64,000 nt of DNA from Bacteroides cutis (GTDB taxonomy: Bacteria > Bacteroidota > Bacteroidia > Bacteroidales > Bacteroidaceae): assembly GCF_900241005.1 (NCBI RefSeq), contig NZ_OEST01000009.1:31522-95521 (forward strand), written 5' to 3'. Positions 37,477-46,294 of the stretch are shown here, in pieces. The notes under the pieces were generated by a model. That model worked only from the letters and a program-made list of their open reading frames with translations. It made no database searches and had not been told where the DNA came from. A program made the translations under genes and the position numbers. The stretch's first letter is position 1. Each line of letters starts with the position of its first letter.

Positions 37477-38319
37477 TCACTCTTCTTCCCTCGCTTCCAA
37501 TGCCTTTTGTTCTTCCTGTCCACTACGCGAAATCACACGCACATTACTTACCTTTCCAAAGTCTGTAGCCAACTTAATTTTCAACAAATATGAAAGTCCA
37601 TCATGCGAATCGGACATGTCATCTACCGTACCGACCAATACACCTTCGGGAAATACAGTGGAATAGCCACTGGTTACAACCGTATCACCCAGATTAAATT
37701 CCGCATGGCGAGGCAAGTCTTTCAGATAAGCAAAACGGGAATCACCTCCTTCCCATTTCAGATAGCCGAAATAATCGCTACCCACAATCTTACAACTGAT
37801 ACTGGACTTACTATTCAACAAAGGAAGCACCAGCGAGTAATGGGGAGAAGTCTTATAAACAATGCCTACCACACCATTAGCATCCACCACTCCCATTTCA
37901 GGACGAATACTATCCAGCGTACCACGATCAAGGGTCATGTAGTTGTCTGCCCGTGTCAGACTGTTTTTCACTACATTTGCCTTAAATATGGCATACTTTT
38001 CAGGAGACAGACGTTCCAAACTATATAACCTTGTAGAATCCAAGCCTTTTTCCTGCAAAGTCTTCTCCAAAAAAGCTACCCGTTGTTCCAGCCATATATT
38101 CCGGTCAAGCAGATCTTCATTAACCGACTTTAGATGAAAATAAGAACTGATACCTCCCGAAATTTCATAAACCTTCCCGGCTATTCCGTTGGCAGATGTA
38201 AAATAAACGCTCTGCTGGTAATGGTTGAAACGAAACAATAAAACAAAACTGGTAACCTCTAACAACAGGAAGAGGAACCAGTAATTGTATTTAATAAGGA
38301 AGTTCAGTAAATTTCGCAT
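37477..38319 (-). CDS. mreC: Rod shape-determining protein MreC
   Basis: The protein has 280 residues. An N-terminal membrane anchor (about 10-30) is followed by a coiled coil (about 60-95; LLDRNIWLEQRVAFLEKTLQEKG) and the periplasmic beta domains with GVVDANGVVGIVYKTSPHYSLVLPLLN (split) and GDTVVTSGYSTVFPEG. It links the MreB filament to PBP2 and RodA. The gene is 7 bp downstream of mreB. Confidence 0.95.
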   Translation of the reverse strand: MRNLLNFLIKYNYWFLFLLLEVTSFVLLFRFNHYQQSVYFTSANGIAGKVYEISGGISSYFHLKSVNEDLLDRNIWLEQRVAFLEKTLQEKGLDSTRLYSLERLSPEKYAIFKANVVKNSLTRADNYMTLDRGTLDSIRPEMGVVDANGVVGIVYKTSPHYSLVLPLLNSKSSISCKIVGSDYFGYLKWEGGDSRFAYLKDLPRHAEFNLGDTVVTSGYSTVFPEGVLVGTVDDMSDSHDGLSYLLKIKLATDFGKVSNVRVISRSGQEEQKALEAREEE

Positions 38320-38326
38320 GCCTGTA

Positions 38327-39349
38327 TTATCTCATTAAGAATGAGAAGCGGTCAACATTCTTCAATGCTATGCCTGTACCTTTGGCAACTGCATGCAAGG
38401 GATCTTCCGCAATGTGAAACGGTATGTTTATCTTATCAGTCAAACGTTTGTCGAGTCCGCGGAGCAAAGCACCACCACCAGCCAGATAGATGCCGTTGTG
38501 TACAATATCGGCATACAGTTCGGGAGGGGTATTCTCCAATGCGCTCAAGATAGCAGTTTCAATCTTGGAGATAGACTTCTCCAAACAATGCGCTACCTCC
38601 TGATAACATACGGGCACTTCCATAGGCAATGCAGTAATACGGTTCGGACCATGAACAATATAATCTTCGGGAGCATCCTCACCCAGTTCGGTCAAAGCAG
38701 CACCTACATTGATCTTAATACGTTCGGCCATACGTTCACTGACCTTTACATTATGCTGGCGACTCATGTATTCTTGAATATCAGCAGTCAAATCATCACC
38801 GGCAATACGGATAGAATTATTAGAAACGATCCCCCCTAAAGAGATAACGGCAATTTCCGTAGAGCCACCACCTATATCGACAATCATATTGCCTTCCGGA
38901 GCTTCCACATCGATACCGATACCGATAGCGGCAGCCATAGGCTCAAAAATCAGATATACGTCACGTCCGCCTGCATGCTCGGCAGAGTCGCGTACGGCAC
39001 GAAGTTCTACCTCAGTACTACCCGAAGGGACACCGATTACCATACGGAGTGAAGGAGAGAACAAACGGTTACGGTTGTTCACCATCTTGATAAGTCCGCG
39101 TATCATCTGCTCGCAAGCGTAGAAATCAGCAATCACACCGTCGCGCAAAGGACGGATGGTACGTATGTTTTCGTGGGTCTTTTCGTGCATCAACTTTGCC
39201 TTTTCGCCCACGGCAATCATCTTATCGGTACGACGGTCCAGTGCCACTACCGAAGGCTCATCCACCACAATCTTACCATTCGTGGTGATGATGGTATTGG
39301 CTGTGCCAAGGTCCATCGCTATTTCTTGTGTAAAAGAGAATAATCCCAT
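38327..39349 (-). CDS. mreB: Rod shape-determining actin homologue MreB
   Basis: The protein has 340 residues. It has actin-fold nucleotide-binding motifs: DLGTANTII, PSVVALDRRT, VIGVPSGSTEVELRAV, IVDIGGGSTEIAVISLGG and YLAGGGALLRGL. It forms membrane-associated filaments that direct lateral wall synthesis. It is the first gene of the mreBCD-mrdA-rodA cluster; the upstream gap to purH is filled by a large hairpin rather than a clear promoter. Confidence 0.98.
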   Translation of the reverse strand: MGLFSFTQEIAMDLGTANTIITTNGKIVVDEPSVVALDRRTDKMIAVGEKAKLMHEKTHENIRTIRPLRDGVIADFYACEQMIRGLIKMVNNRNRLFSPSLRMVIGVPSGSTEVELRAVRDSAEHAGGRDVYLIFEPMAAAIGIGIDVEAPEGNMIVDIGGGSTEIAVISLGGIVSNNSIRIAGDDLTADIQEYMSRQHNVKVSERMAERIKINVGAALTELGEDAPEDYIVHGPNRITALPMEVPVCYQEVAHCLEKSISKIETAILSALENTPPELYADIVHNGIYLAGGGALLRGLDKRLTDKINIPFHIAEDPLHAVAKGTGIALKNVDRFSFLMR

Positions 39350-39361
39350 CTAAATTAAAAA

Positions 39362-39449
39362 TTGAGAATTAAAAATTGAAAAATATATCTTACATCGGGA
39401 ACTGAGAATTAAAAAGAAAGAGTATTATTTTTCAATTTTTAATTCTCAA
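39362..39449. repeat. Perfect 24-bp inverted repeat in the purH-mreB gap
   Basis: Positions 39362-39385 and 39426-39449 are exact reverse complements (24 bp) around a 40-nt spacer. The arm contains AGAATTAAAAATTGA, found again inside the FAD-dehydrogenase gene at 13208-13222. The element fills most of the 112-bp gap and would form a long A+U-rich hairpin in the transcript. It looks like a dispersed, REP/MITE-like repeat, possibly acting as a terminator or processing site for purH. Confidence 0.75.
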
Positions 39450-39461
39450 TTCTCAATTCAA

Positions 39462-40985
39462 TTAGTGTTTAAAGTGACGGAATCCTGTCGTTACCATTGC
39501 CATGCCATGTTCGTTGCAATATTTAAACGAAAGCTCGTCTTTAATACTTCCACCCGGTTGGATAACGGCCGTCACACCTTCATTACCCGCAATCTCCACA
39601 CAATCGGGGAAGGGGAAGAAGGCATCGCTTGCCATGACGGCACCATTCAGATCGAAACCGAAGTTCTTGGCTTTCTCAATAGCTTGTTTCAAAGCATCCA
39701 CACGACTGGTCTGGCCAACACCGCTTGCCAACAATTGTTTACCTTTTGCCAATACGATAGCGTTTGATTTACTGTTCTTCACAATCTTGTTGGCAAACAA
39801 CATATCTTCTATTTCCTGAGCTGTCGGAGCTTTCGCGGTCACAGTTTTCAACTCCTCAGGAGTTTCCACTTTAAGATCACGATCTTGTACCAATACACCA
39901 TTCAGCAAAGAGCGGAACTGTTTCTTGGGCAAAGCAGTTTGTTTACGAACCAAGATAATGCGGTTCTTCTTCTGACCCAGGATTTCCAATGCATCAACAT
40001 CATAATCGGGAGCGATAATCACCTCAAAGAAAATCTTATTGATTTCTTCGGCAGCAGCTTTGTCAATCACGGCATTCGTGATAAGTACACCGCCAAAGGC
40101 AGATACGGGATCACCGGCAAGCGCATCGTTCCATGCTTCCAACACCGTTGGACGTGAAGCCAAGCCACAGGCGTTGTTATGCTTCAGGATAGCGAAAGTT
40201 GTATCAGTAAATTCGTCAATCAAATCAACGGCAGCGTTAATGTCAAGCAGGTTATTATAAGAAATCTCCTTACCGTGGATTTGGTCGAACATAGCATCGA
40301 TGTTGCCGTAGAAATAACCTTTCTGATGTGGGTTTTCACCGTAACGCAGTGTCTTTTGATTGTTGGCCGACTGACGGAAAGCAGATCCCTCCTCACCGTC
40401 GAAGTAATTGAAAATAGCCGAATCGTAATGAGAAGAAACGGCGAAAGCTTCTTTGGCAAACCAACGGCGCTCTTCGATCGAAGTAACGGCTCCATGTTCC
40501 ATCAACATATCACGCAACGGTTGGTACTGAGCTTGTGAAGCAACAATCACCACATCGTTATAATTCTTGGCAGCGGCACGAATTAAAGAGATACCGCCTA
40601 TATCAATTTTTTCGATAATAGCAGGCTCTTCAGCACCACTTGCCACAGTTGCTTCAAAGGGATAAAGGTCAACGATGACGAGGTCTATCTCAGGAATTTC
40701 ATATTTTTCAATCTGTTGCATGTCTTGTTCCAATCCACGACGGCAAAGAATACCTCCGAATATTTTCGGATGCAAAGTTTTTACACGTCCGCCCAAAATG
40801 GAAGGGTATGTAGTAAGGTCTTCCACTGCCTTGCAGGGATATCCCAAAGATTCTATAAATTGACGTGTTCCACCGGTTGAAAGGAATTCTACACCTTCTT
40901 CGTGCAGTTTGGTAATAATTTCGTCCAAACCCTCTTTGTGGTAAACAGATACCAGAGCTGTTTTAATTCTTTTTGTTTCAGACAT
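39462..40985 (-). CDS. purH: Bifunctional AICAR formyltransferase / IMP cyclohydrolase
   Basis: The protein has 507 residues, normal for PurH. The N-terminal IMP cyclohydrolase (MGS-like) domain has LVSVYHKEGLDEI, STGGTRQFIE and GGRVKTLHPKIFGGIL. The C-terminal transformylase has RYGENPHQKGYFYG, LKHNNACGLA and the active-site Lys-His region. It carries out the last two steps of IMP synthesis. A TAACTTTG -7 box (complement of 41029-41036) stands about 45 bp before the start. Confidence 0.98.
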   Translation of the reverse strand: MSETKRIKTALVSVYHKEGLDEIITKLHEEGVEFLSTGGTRQFIESLGYPCKAVEDLTTYPSILGGRVKTLHPKIFGGILCRRGLEQDMQQIEKYEIPEIDLVIVDLYPFEATVASGAEEPAIIEKIDIGGISLIRAAAKNYNDVVIVASQAQYQPLRDMLMEHGAVTSIEERRWFAKEAFAVSSHYDSAIFNYFDGEEGSAFRQSANNQKTLRYGENPHQKGYFYGNIDAMFDQIHGKEISYNNLLDINAAVDLIDEFTDTTFAILKHNNACGLASRPTVLEAWNDALAGDPVSAFGGVLITNAVIDKAAAEEINKIFFEVIIAPDYDVDALEILGQKKNRIILVRKQTALPKKQFRSLLNGVLVQDRDLKVETPEELKTVTAKAPTAQEIEDMLFANKIVKNSKSNAIVLAKGKQLLASGVGQTSRVDALKQAIEKAKNFGFDLNGAVMASDAFFPFPDCVEIAGNEGVTAVIQPGGSIKDELSFKYCNEHGMAMVTTGFRHFKH

Positions 40986-41028
40986 GATTTGCTTATTTAA
41001 AAGTACGCGTATATTTAAATTAGTGGGG

Positions 41029-41036
41029 CAAAGTTA
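41029..41036 (-). promoter_or_regulatory. -7 element for purH
   Basis: The complement reads TAACTTTG, a full TAnnTTTG match 43 bp before the purH ATG. No TTTG is found 19-21 bp upstream, so this is half a promoter. Confidence 0.4.
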
Positions 41037-41180
41037 CAAATTTTGTTCTTTCGCACATACATTCATACACAATAAATTGATGTAATTATTTGCAAAACAT
41101 TACGATCCTCTCTCTTTCTCCATTCCGCATCCCACAGAAACTCCTCAAACAGGTAAAACCAATTATATAATAAGCATAGT

Positions 41181-41268
41181 TTGTGCCACCTAATTGGCAC
41201 GACTTTGCCACTTATTTGGCACAGTTATGCCAATAAACAGGCAAAGCAGTGCCAATAAAGTGGCAACG
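41181..41268. repeat. Array of alternating GCCA/GGCA half-sites with exact 11-nt period
   Basis: Eight four-base cores start at 41185 (GCCA), 41196 (GGCA), 41207 (GCCA), 41218 (GGCA), 41229 (GCCA), 41240 (GGCA), 41251 (GCCA) and 41262 (GGCA). Every step is exactly 11 nt. The wider sequence is a degenerate 22-nt tandem repeat in which TTGGCA and TGCCAA dyads are kept while the spacers vary. It sits in the 291-bp gap between purH and the histidine kinase, ending 12 nt from the kinase stop codon. One half-site per helical turn on the same face suggests cooperative protein binding; RNA hairpins are also possible. Confidence 0.8.
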
Positions 41269-41276
41269 ATTGACGC

Positions 41277-43574
41277 TCAGACAGGCAAAGAATGAACAAT
41301 ATCTTCGATAAGGGCAAGCGAATGAAACACCCTCTTTTTCTGTTCCTCAGTAAAAGGAGTACCACGTGAAATTTCCAGGATTTTAAGCTGTTCCACCAAC
41401 TCCGTAGCACCAATCAGAACAAAAAGAGGTATCATCTTATGCGAAATGGCGGCGACTTCATCCATATCCGCGGCATCTACCGCTTTTTGCAAACGTTCGG
41501 CATTGAGACGGGTTTCGGAAACGAAGCTTTCAAGAATAGACTTTGCCGCTCCGGCATCATCACCGGAAAAAGCAGTAAGAGCCGAAAAATTATAAGAGAG
41601 GTTCGGAGATGAAGAAACAGAAATGTTATCCGATAATTTTTCACTCAGCGAGGCATCTTCCTGCAAAGCACCACCAACCTCTACCTTCAATTCTTGAAGC
41701 AGCTCAGTTACCGTGAAGGGCTTATGCAAACAACCGGCAAAGCCGTGGGCTATAAACTCTTCCGACTTCATATCGCTACGGGCAGTAACGGCTATTATGG
41801 GAATAGTTTGCGCTTGAGAAATATTTGAAGCACGCAACAACTTCAAAAGATCGAAGCCATTAATGGCAGGCATTTGTACGTCTGTAAGAAGGACATCAAA
41901 ATGAGCTGAACGTAAAGCATCCAGTAGTTCGTCCATTTGCAGGCAACAAACAGAGGTGATACCCTGCTGTGAAAGCATGGCGGCGGTAAGCGTCAACTGG
42001 ATACGGTCATCGTCGATCAGCAGAACGTGCAAGGGAGCGATTTTTCCTTTCTGCACAGAAGAAGTTTCAGTAGTTTCAATGGTTTCCTTCATATCTATCG
42101 TAACCGGATAAATGGGGATACGAAGAGTGAAGGTACTTCCTTTTCCCAGTTCACTTTCTACCTCAATTGTTCCTTCAAGCAATTGTACCAACATCCGTAC
42201 GATAGAAAGTCCCAAACCGAAGCCTTCTTCTCCTTGCGCTCCCGGTAAACGTGTAAATTCCTGGAAGATACGTTCACAGTCGGCTGTATCCATACCTTTA
42301 CCTGTATCGGTAATAGAAATCACAAGTTTCCGGCTTTCGTAATGAGCCGTCAACGTAATGCTACCCTGCGAAGTAAACTTCACGGCATTGGATAGCAGAT
42401 TGTTGATGATTTGCCGCAAGCGAAGCGGGTCACTGATATAAGTAGTTTCCAACCCGGAAGATATATCACAGTACAGAGCCAATCCTTTTGCCGACGTCAG
42501 CGGTTCGAAGCTGACACGTATTTCTTCGAGCAGGCGTGCCGGATAAAAAGTTACCCGGTTAATCTCAGCCTTATGCAGGTCAAGACGATGAAAATCGAGT
42601 AAATCGACAACTAGTTTCAACAGATGCTCCGAAGAGGTCTTCATATTATCGAGATAGAAACGCTGCCGTTCATCAACCGTAAGGCGTGCAAGTAAATCGG
42701 CATATCCCATGATGGACCCGAGTGGTGCCTTGAAGTCATGGGTAATGGCAAGCATCAGTTTTTCACGCGTAGCCAACAAATCTTCGGCACGGCGGCGAGC
42801 TTCTTCCAACTCACGACGATAGCGGTTACTGCGAGAGATATCCCGTACACTCAATATCAAAAACAGAACGGCAATCAAGACAGCTCCCGCTGCAATGCCA
42901 GCAATTATCTTGGCAGAATGCCGACGGATAGCCTGCTGATAATCTGCCTCCTCGCGTGCCTGTTGCAGAGTTTCTTTTTCATAGTCTTTCAAAAGGCTAT
43001 CAATACGCGCTGTGAGCAGATGGTTAACACGTTGCAAGTTACGTTTACGACGTTGAACAACTGTACTTTCCGTTTTTTTTTGTTGCGCCACAGCACGCAA
43101 TTTCTCATGTAGAGAGTCTACAGGATTATAAATATCGAGAACCGTATCTGTCGCAAACTCAAGAGAAGTCTTTACCTGAATGGCCGTATCTTTTTTGGGA
43201 GGTACAAATACTTCACCCAAACGACGGAAAAAACCTTTCTTCTTAGGTTTGGTCACCACGGTATCGCGATGGGTTATGATACGGCGTTGTACACGTTGCT
43301 GGGTTATCACCGAGTCTTGTGTAGCTATAATATTCTCTATCTCACGGGAAGATACCATACTGTCATTCGCCTCGCTCAGCGTACGCAACATACGGATGGT
43401 ATTCGTGTCTTTCTCACGCAGTAAAGCAATCAGGCTGTCTGTCCACTGGACATCCCGATTATCTGAGAGCATAAGATTTTCCATTTCCCTGTGTACGAAA
43501 AACAGGAAAAAAAGCAACACCGCCAGTAATAAAGTATATCCAACGGTTATCTTAACTTTAGATACACTATTCAT
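41277..43574 (-). CDS. Hybrid sensor histidine kinase with receiver and Hpt domains
   Basis: The protein has 765 residues. A membrane segment at about 12-28, a mostly helical extracytoplasmic region of about 190 residues and a second membrane segment (about 226-246) come first. The HisKA domain follows (AITHDFKAPLGSIMGYADLL), then HATPase (IINNLLSNAVKF, DTGKGMD, GFGLGLSIV), a receiver domain (HVLLIDDDRI, LLTDVQMPA with the acceptor Asp, KPFT) and a C-terminal Hpt domain with phospho-His in AISHKMIPL. This is a phosphorelay kinase whose final partner is not fused to it. The NtrC-type regulator 3.7 kb away is a candidate. It overlaps the upstream MATE gene end by 8 nt. Confidence 0.93.
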   Translation of the reverse strand: MNSVSKVKITVGYTLLLAVLLFFLFFVHREMENLMLSDNRDVQWTDSLIALLREKDTNTIRMLRTLSEANDSMVSSREIENIIATQDSVITQQRVQRRIITHRDTVVTKPKKKGFFRRLGEVFVPPKKDTAIQVKTSLEFATDTVLDIYNPVDSLHEKLRAVAQQKKTESTVVQRRKRNLQRVNHLLTARIDSLLKDYEKETLQQAREEADYQQAIRRHSAKIIAGIAAGAVLIAVLFLILSVRDISRSNRYRRELEEARRRAEDLLATREKLMLAITHDFKAPLGSIMGYADLLARLTVDERQRFYLDNMKTSSEHLLKLVVDLLDFHRLDLHKAEINRVTFYPARLLEEIRVSFEPLTSAKGLALYCDISSGLETTYISDPLRLRQIINNLLSNAVKFTSQGSITLTAHYESRKLVISITDTGKGMDTADCERIFQEFTRLPGAQGEEGFGLGLSIVRMLVQLLEGTIEVESELGKGSTFTLRIPIYPVTIDMKETIETTETSSVQKGKIAPLHVLLIDDDRIQLTLTAAMLSQQGITSVCCLQMDELLDALRSAHFDVLLTDVQMPAINGFDLLKLLRASNISQAQTIPIIAVTARSDMKSEEFIAHGFAGCLHKPFTVTELLQELKVEVGGALQEDASLSEKLSDNISVSSSPNLSYNFSALTAFSGDDAGAAKSILESFVSETRLNAERLQKAVDAADMDEVAAISHKMIPLFVLIGATELVEQLKILEISRGTPFTEEQKKRVFHSLALIEDIVHSLPV

Positions 43575-44907
43575 TTCTCGTTTTATACCTGAACCGCAGC
43601 CATAGCATCAATCCTGCGCTTGTCAGTCCAAACGGGAATGCCATCCAGACACCGACCAATCCCCAATTGAAGATAAACCCGCAGAGATATCCCACAGGCA
43701 AAGATATAATAAAATACGAAATAAATGCAATGAACATCATCGGTTTCACATCGGATATGCCGCGCAGGGCATTGGCAAAGTTGATTTGCAAGCCGTCGCC
43801 AAACTGATAAATCAAGAACGGAAAAAACAGAGTGGACACCATTGTGGCTACTTCCGTACTATCCGTAAACCAGCCGCCCACTTGTCCGCGCAGGGAAAAT
43901 ACAATGGAAAGCAACACCACTTCCATACACAAAATCAGATGAAAACCCGCATAAGCGGAACGGCGGACATTCTCCATATCGTTCTGTCCCTTGAAGTTAC
44001 TGACGCGCACGGCAACTGCCGCTCCCATTCCATAGAACATCATAAAAGTAAATTGCGAGATAGTCAGCATAATTTGATGTGAAGCCAGAGCAATCGTGCC
44101 CAACCACCCCACCATAATGGTGCTAAGACTGAAAGAAGCTGTTTCCATACCCATTTGCAAGCCGACAGGCCATCCGAGCGCATTCAGTTGCCTAAATACT
44201 TTGCCCGACCATCCTAAACGGGAGAAACCTATCCGGTAACGTAAGAAACGACGGCTGCGAAGTACAATTATCGCAAAGACAATCACCATCACAATACGTG
44301 AAAACAACGTACTGATACCGGCTCCCAACAGACCAAGCTCGGGCAAGCCCAACTTACCGTTGATAAGAATGTAATTTCCGATAATGTTGAGCGCATTTCC
44401 ACCCAGCAAGATCCACATAGCGGTTTTAGTATCAGTGATGCCATCTGTGAATTGTTTGAAACCATTGAAAAGCATTACAAAGACAAGCGAGGCAAGCAAG
44501 GCCAGATAATAGGGTTTTATGAGTGGCATCAACTCTTCCGGTTGTCCCAGACGATCTACGTTGAAGTAAACGATCGTCATGATAAACGTCAGCAATAAAG
44601 AAACGAGCACATTTGCCACAAGACTGCATCGCAGCGCTTGTCCCGCTTCTGCAAAATGACGATTACCGTAGAGGCTGCCCACGATCGGGGTCAATCCGTA
44701 ACTAAAGCCAGTACTGAAAATGATACAAAGCGTAAATATATTATTTACAAAAGAGGCAGCTCCGAGTTCTGCAGTACTGTGATGCCCTATCATCAGCGTA
44801 TCTGCAAACCCCAGTACAATGACACCTACTTGTCCGATAATTATAGGAAAACCAAGAAGGATCAAAGCTTTGTAATGCTGCTTGTATTGGTCGATAAAAT
44901 GTTTCAT
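43567..44907 (-). CDS. MATE-family multidrug/Na+ antiporter
   Basis: The protein has 446 residues from the ATG at 44907 (MKHFIDQYKQHYKALILLGFP). It has about twelve membrane segments and two MATE repeats (PIIIGQVGVIVLGFADTLMIGHHSTAELGAAS; GWPVGLQMGMETASFSLSTIMVGWLG, both split here for length). It exports cationic drugs or metabolites using ion gradients. The open frame reaches 44997, but the extra 30 residues have no family similarity and lie inside the M16 gene. It runs directly into the kinase gene. Confidence 0.92.
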   Translation of the reverse strand: MKHFIDQYKQHYKALILLGFPIIIGQVGVIVLGFADTLMIGHHSTAELGAASFVNNIFTLCIIFSTGFSYGLTPIVGSLYGNRHFAEAGQALRCSLVANVLVSLLLTFIMTIVYFNVDRLGQPEELMPLIKPYYLALLASLVFVMLFNGFKQFTDGITDTKTAMWILLGGNALNIIGNYILINGKLGLPELGLLGAGISTLFSRIVMVIVFAIIVLRSRRFLRYRIGFSRLGWSGKVFRQLNALGWPVGLQMGMETASFSLSTIMVGWLGTIALASHQIMLTISQFTFMMFYGMGAAVAVRVSNFKGQNDMENVRRSAYAGFHLILCMEVVLLSIVFSLRGQVGGWFTDSTEVATMVSTLFFPFLIYQFGDGLQINFANALRGISDVKPMMFIAFISYFIISLPVGYLCGFIFNWGLVGVWMAFPFGLTSAGLMLWLRFRYKTRNE

Positions 44908-44932
44908 AATTGACGAACTGGTAAATGGGAAT

Positions 44933-46174
44933 TTAGTTCCTTTTTTTGTAATACAACACCGCACTGTTCTCTTCCCGGAAAGTTTTTTGAGCAACAATGC
45001 GCAACTGTTCTGCGGTTACAGAACGGTTACGTTCCACCTCCAAACTAATATCTTCCGCTTGGCCGGTCAGTTCAAACCAGGCAAGATTAGTAGCAACATT
45101 CAAATAGTTGATGTTACCGAATATCTGGGTAGACTCAAATTTGTTCTTGACTTTTTCAAGTTCCTGTTCACCGACGAGCGATTGCTTCAACGTATCCAAT
45201 TCCCTACGGATAGCCGTCTCAGCCTGTTCTAACGATACACCTGCCGAAGGTTTACCGCTTATATGTATCAATCCTGCATCCCGTGTGCCACTGATATATG
45301 CATCAATATTGGAAAACAGTTTCTCCTCCTGCACCAATTTACGATTTAAACGGCTGGAACGCCCATTGCTGAGAATATCCGACAGGATATCGAATGCATA
45401 ATAATCGGCATCATCCCGACTACACATGTGATAAACCATAAACAATGCATCAAGCGGTACATTACGTTCCACCTCCAGCCGGCGTTCTTCTGTTTGTAGA
45501 GGTTCCTGTGGCAACCGTCTTACGGGAACTTCCCTATGGGGAATGGGTGCAAACCATTTCTCCGTCAATCTAACAGTTTCTTCCCACGAAATGTTTCCAG
45601 TGACGGCCAATACGGCATTATTAGGCGCATAAAAACGATAGAAGAAAGATTTCACTTCATCCAACGTAGCCTGTGAAATATGAGACAACTCCTTACCGAT
45701 AGTGGGCCAACGATAGGGATGGACTTTATATGCCAACGGGCGCAATAGATGCCCTACATCTCCATAAGGCTGATTCAAACAACGCTGTTTGAACTCTTCC
45801 ATCACAACACCACGTTGCACTTCCAGGCTCTGTTCACTAAATGCCAACCCCAACATCCGGTCTGATTCCAGCCAGAAACCGGTTTCTACATTCGGTCTGG
45901 GAACGGTGAGGTAGTAATTGGTAATATCATTGTTTGTCCAAGCATTATTTTCACCTCCCGCCAGTTGCAAGGGAGTATCATAATCGGGAACATTCACCGA
46001 TCCTCCGAACATAAGGTGCTCAAACAGATGGGCAAATCCGGTATGCTCGGGATGCTCGTCACGAGCGCCCACGTCATAGACAACATTCAATGCCACCATT
46101 TGCGTACTGGTATCCTCATTATGAACAAGACGCAAACCGTTATTAAAACGCAGTTTATTTATTTTCATTATCAC
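44933..46174 (-). CDS. M16-family zinc peptidase
   Basis: The protein has 413 residues. The inverted zinc motif HLFEH (His49, Glu52, His53) stands in TGFAHLFEHLMFGG, with a downstream Glu in VQRGVVMEEFKQR. A second, non-catalytic-like M16 domain fills the C-terminal half, including a glycine-rich ILSNGRSSRLNRKLV. No signal peptide is seen, so it is probably cytoplasmic or needs a partner. The start could be at Met1 (46174) or Met3 (46168). The MATE gene follows. Confidence 0.92.
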   Translation of the reverse strand: MIMKINKLRFNNGLRLVHNEDTSTQMVALNVVYDVGARDEHPEHTGFAHLFEHLMFGGSVNVPDYDTPLQLAGGENNAWTNNDITNYYLTVPRPNVETGFWLESDRMLGLAFSEQSLEVQRGVVMEEFKQRCLNQPYGDVGHLLRPLAYKVHPYRWPTIGKELSHISQATLDEVKSFFYRFYAPNNAVLAVTGNISWEETVRLTEKWFAPIPHREVPVRRLPQEPLQTEERRLEVERNVPLDALFMVYHMCSRDDADYYAFDILSDILSNGRSSRLNRKLVQEEKLFSNIDAYISGTRDAGLIHISGKPSAGVSLEQAETAIRRELDTLKQSLVGEQELEKVKNKFESTQIFGNINYLNVATNLAWFELTGQAEDISLEVERNRSVTAEQLRIVAQKTFREENSAVLYYKKRN

Positions 46175-46180
46175 AGATAG

Positions 46181-46288
46181 TATCTGTCATTCTGAGCGAA
46201 ACCGAAAAATCCACTCTCCATAACATAGATTTTCTTCAACTTCGCTCAGAATGACAAACACAAAAAGATAAATACAGAATGACAGATG
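46181..46288. repeat. Dispersed inverted repeat (GTCATTCTGAGCGAA family)
   Basis: GTCATTCTGAGCGAA at 46186-46200 pairs perfectly with TTCGCTCAGAATGAC at 46241-46255. A third partial copy (CAGAATGACAGAT, 46275-46287) can pair instead with 46182-46194, so two alternative hairpins exist. It fills the 120-bp gap between the cyclophilin and M16 genes. From general experience, CATTCTGAGCGAA hairpins recur between genes in Bacteroidetes. Confidence 0.7.
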
Positions 46289-46294
46289 CTAATA

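Noticed and set aside
37371..37593. Small rightward open frames in the mreC-mreD gap
   Set aside because: They are made of pyrimidine-rich repeat sequence and run into mreC on the opposite strand.
41181..41268. Array read as several sigma-54 promoters
   Set aside because: The distance between GG and GC is 9 nt in every unit, where RpoN promoters need 10, so these are not -24/-12 pairs despite the TTGGCAC words.
41181..41268. Array read as CRISPR
   Set aside because: Units are 11/22 nt with alternating orientation, there are no unique 30-nt spacers, and no cas genes are present.
44908..44997. Upstream extension of the MATE frame
   Set aside because: It overlaps the M16 gene, with no family similarity before MKHFIDQYK.
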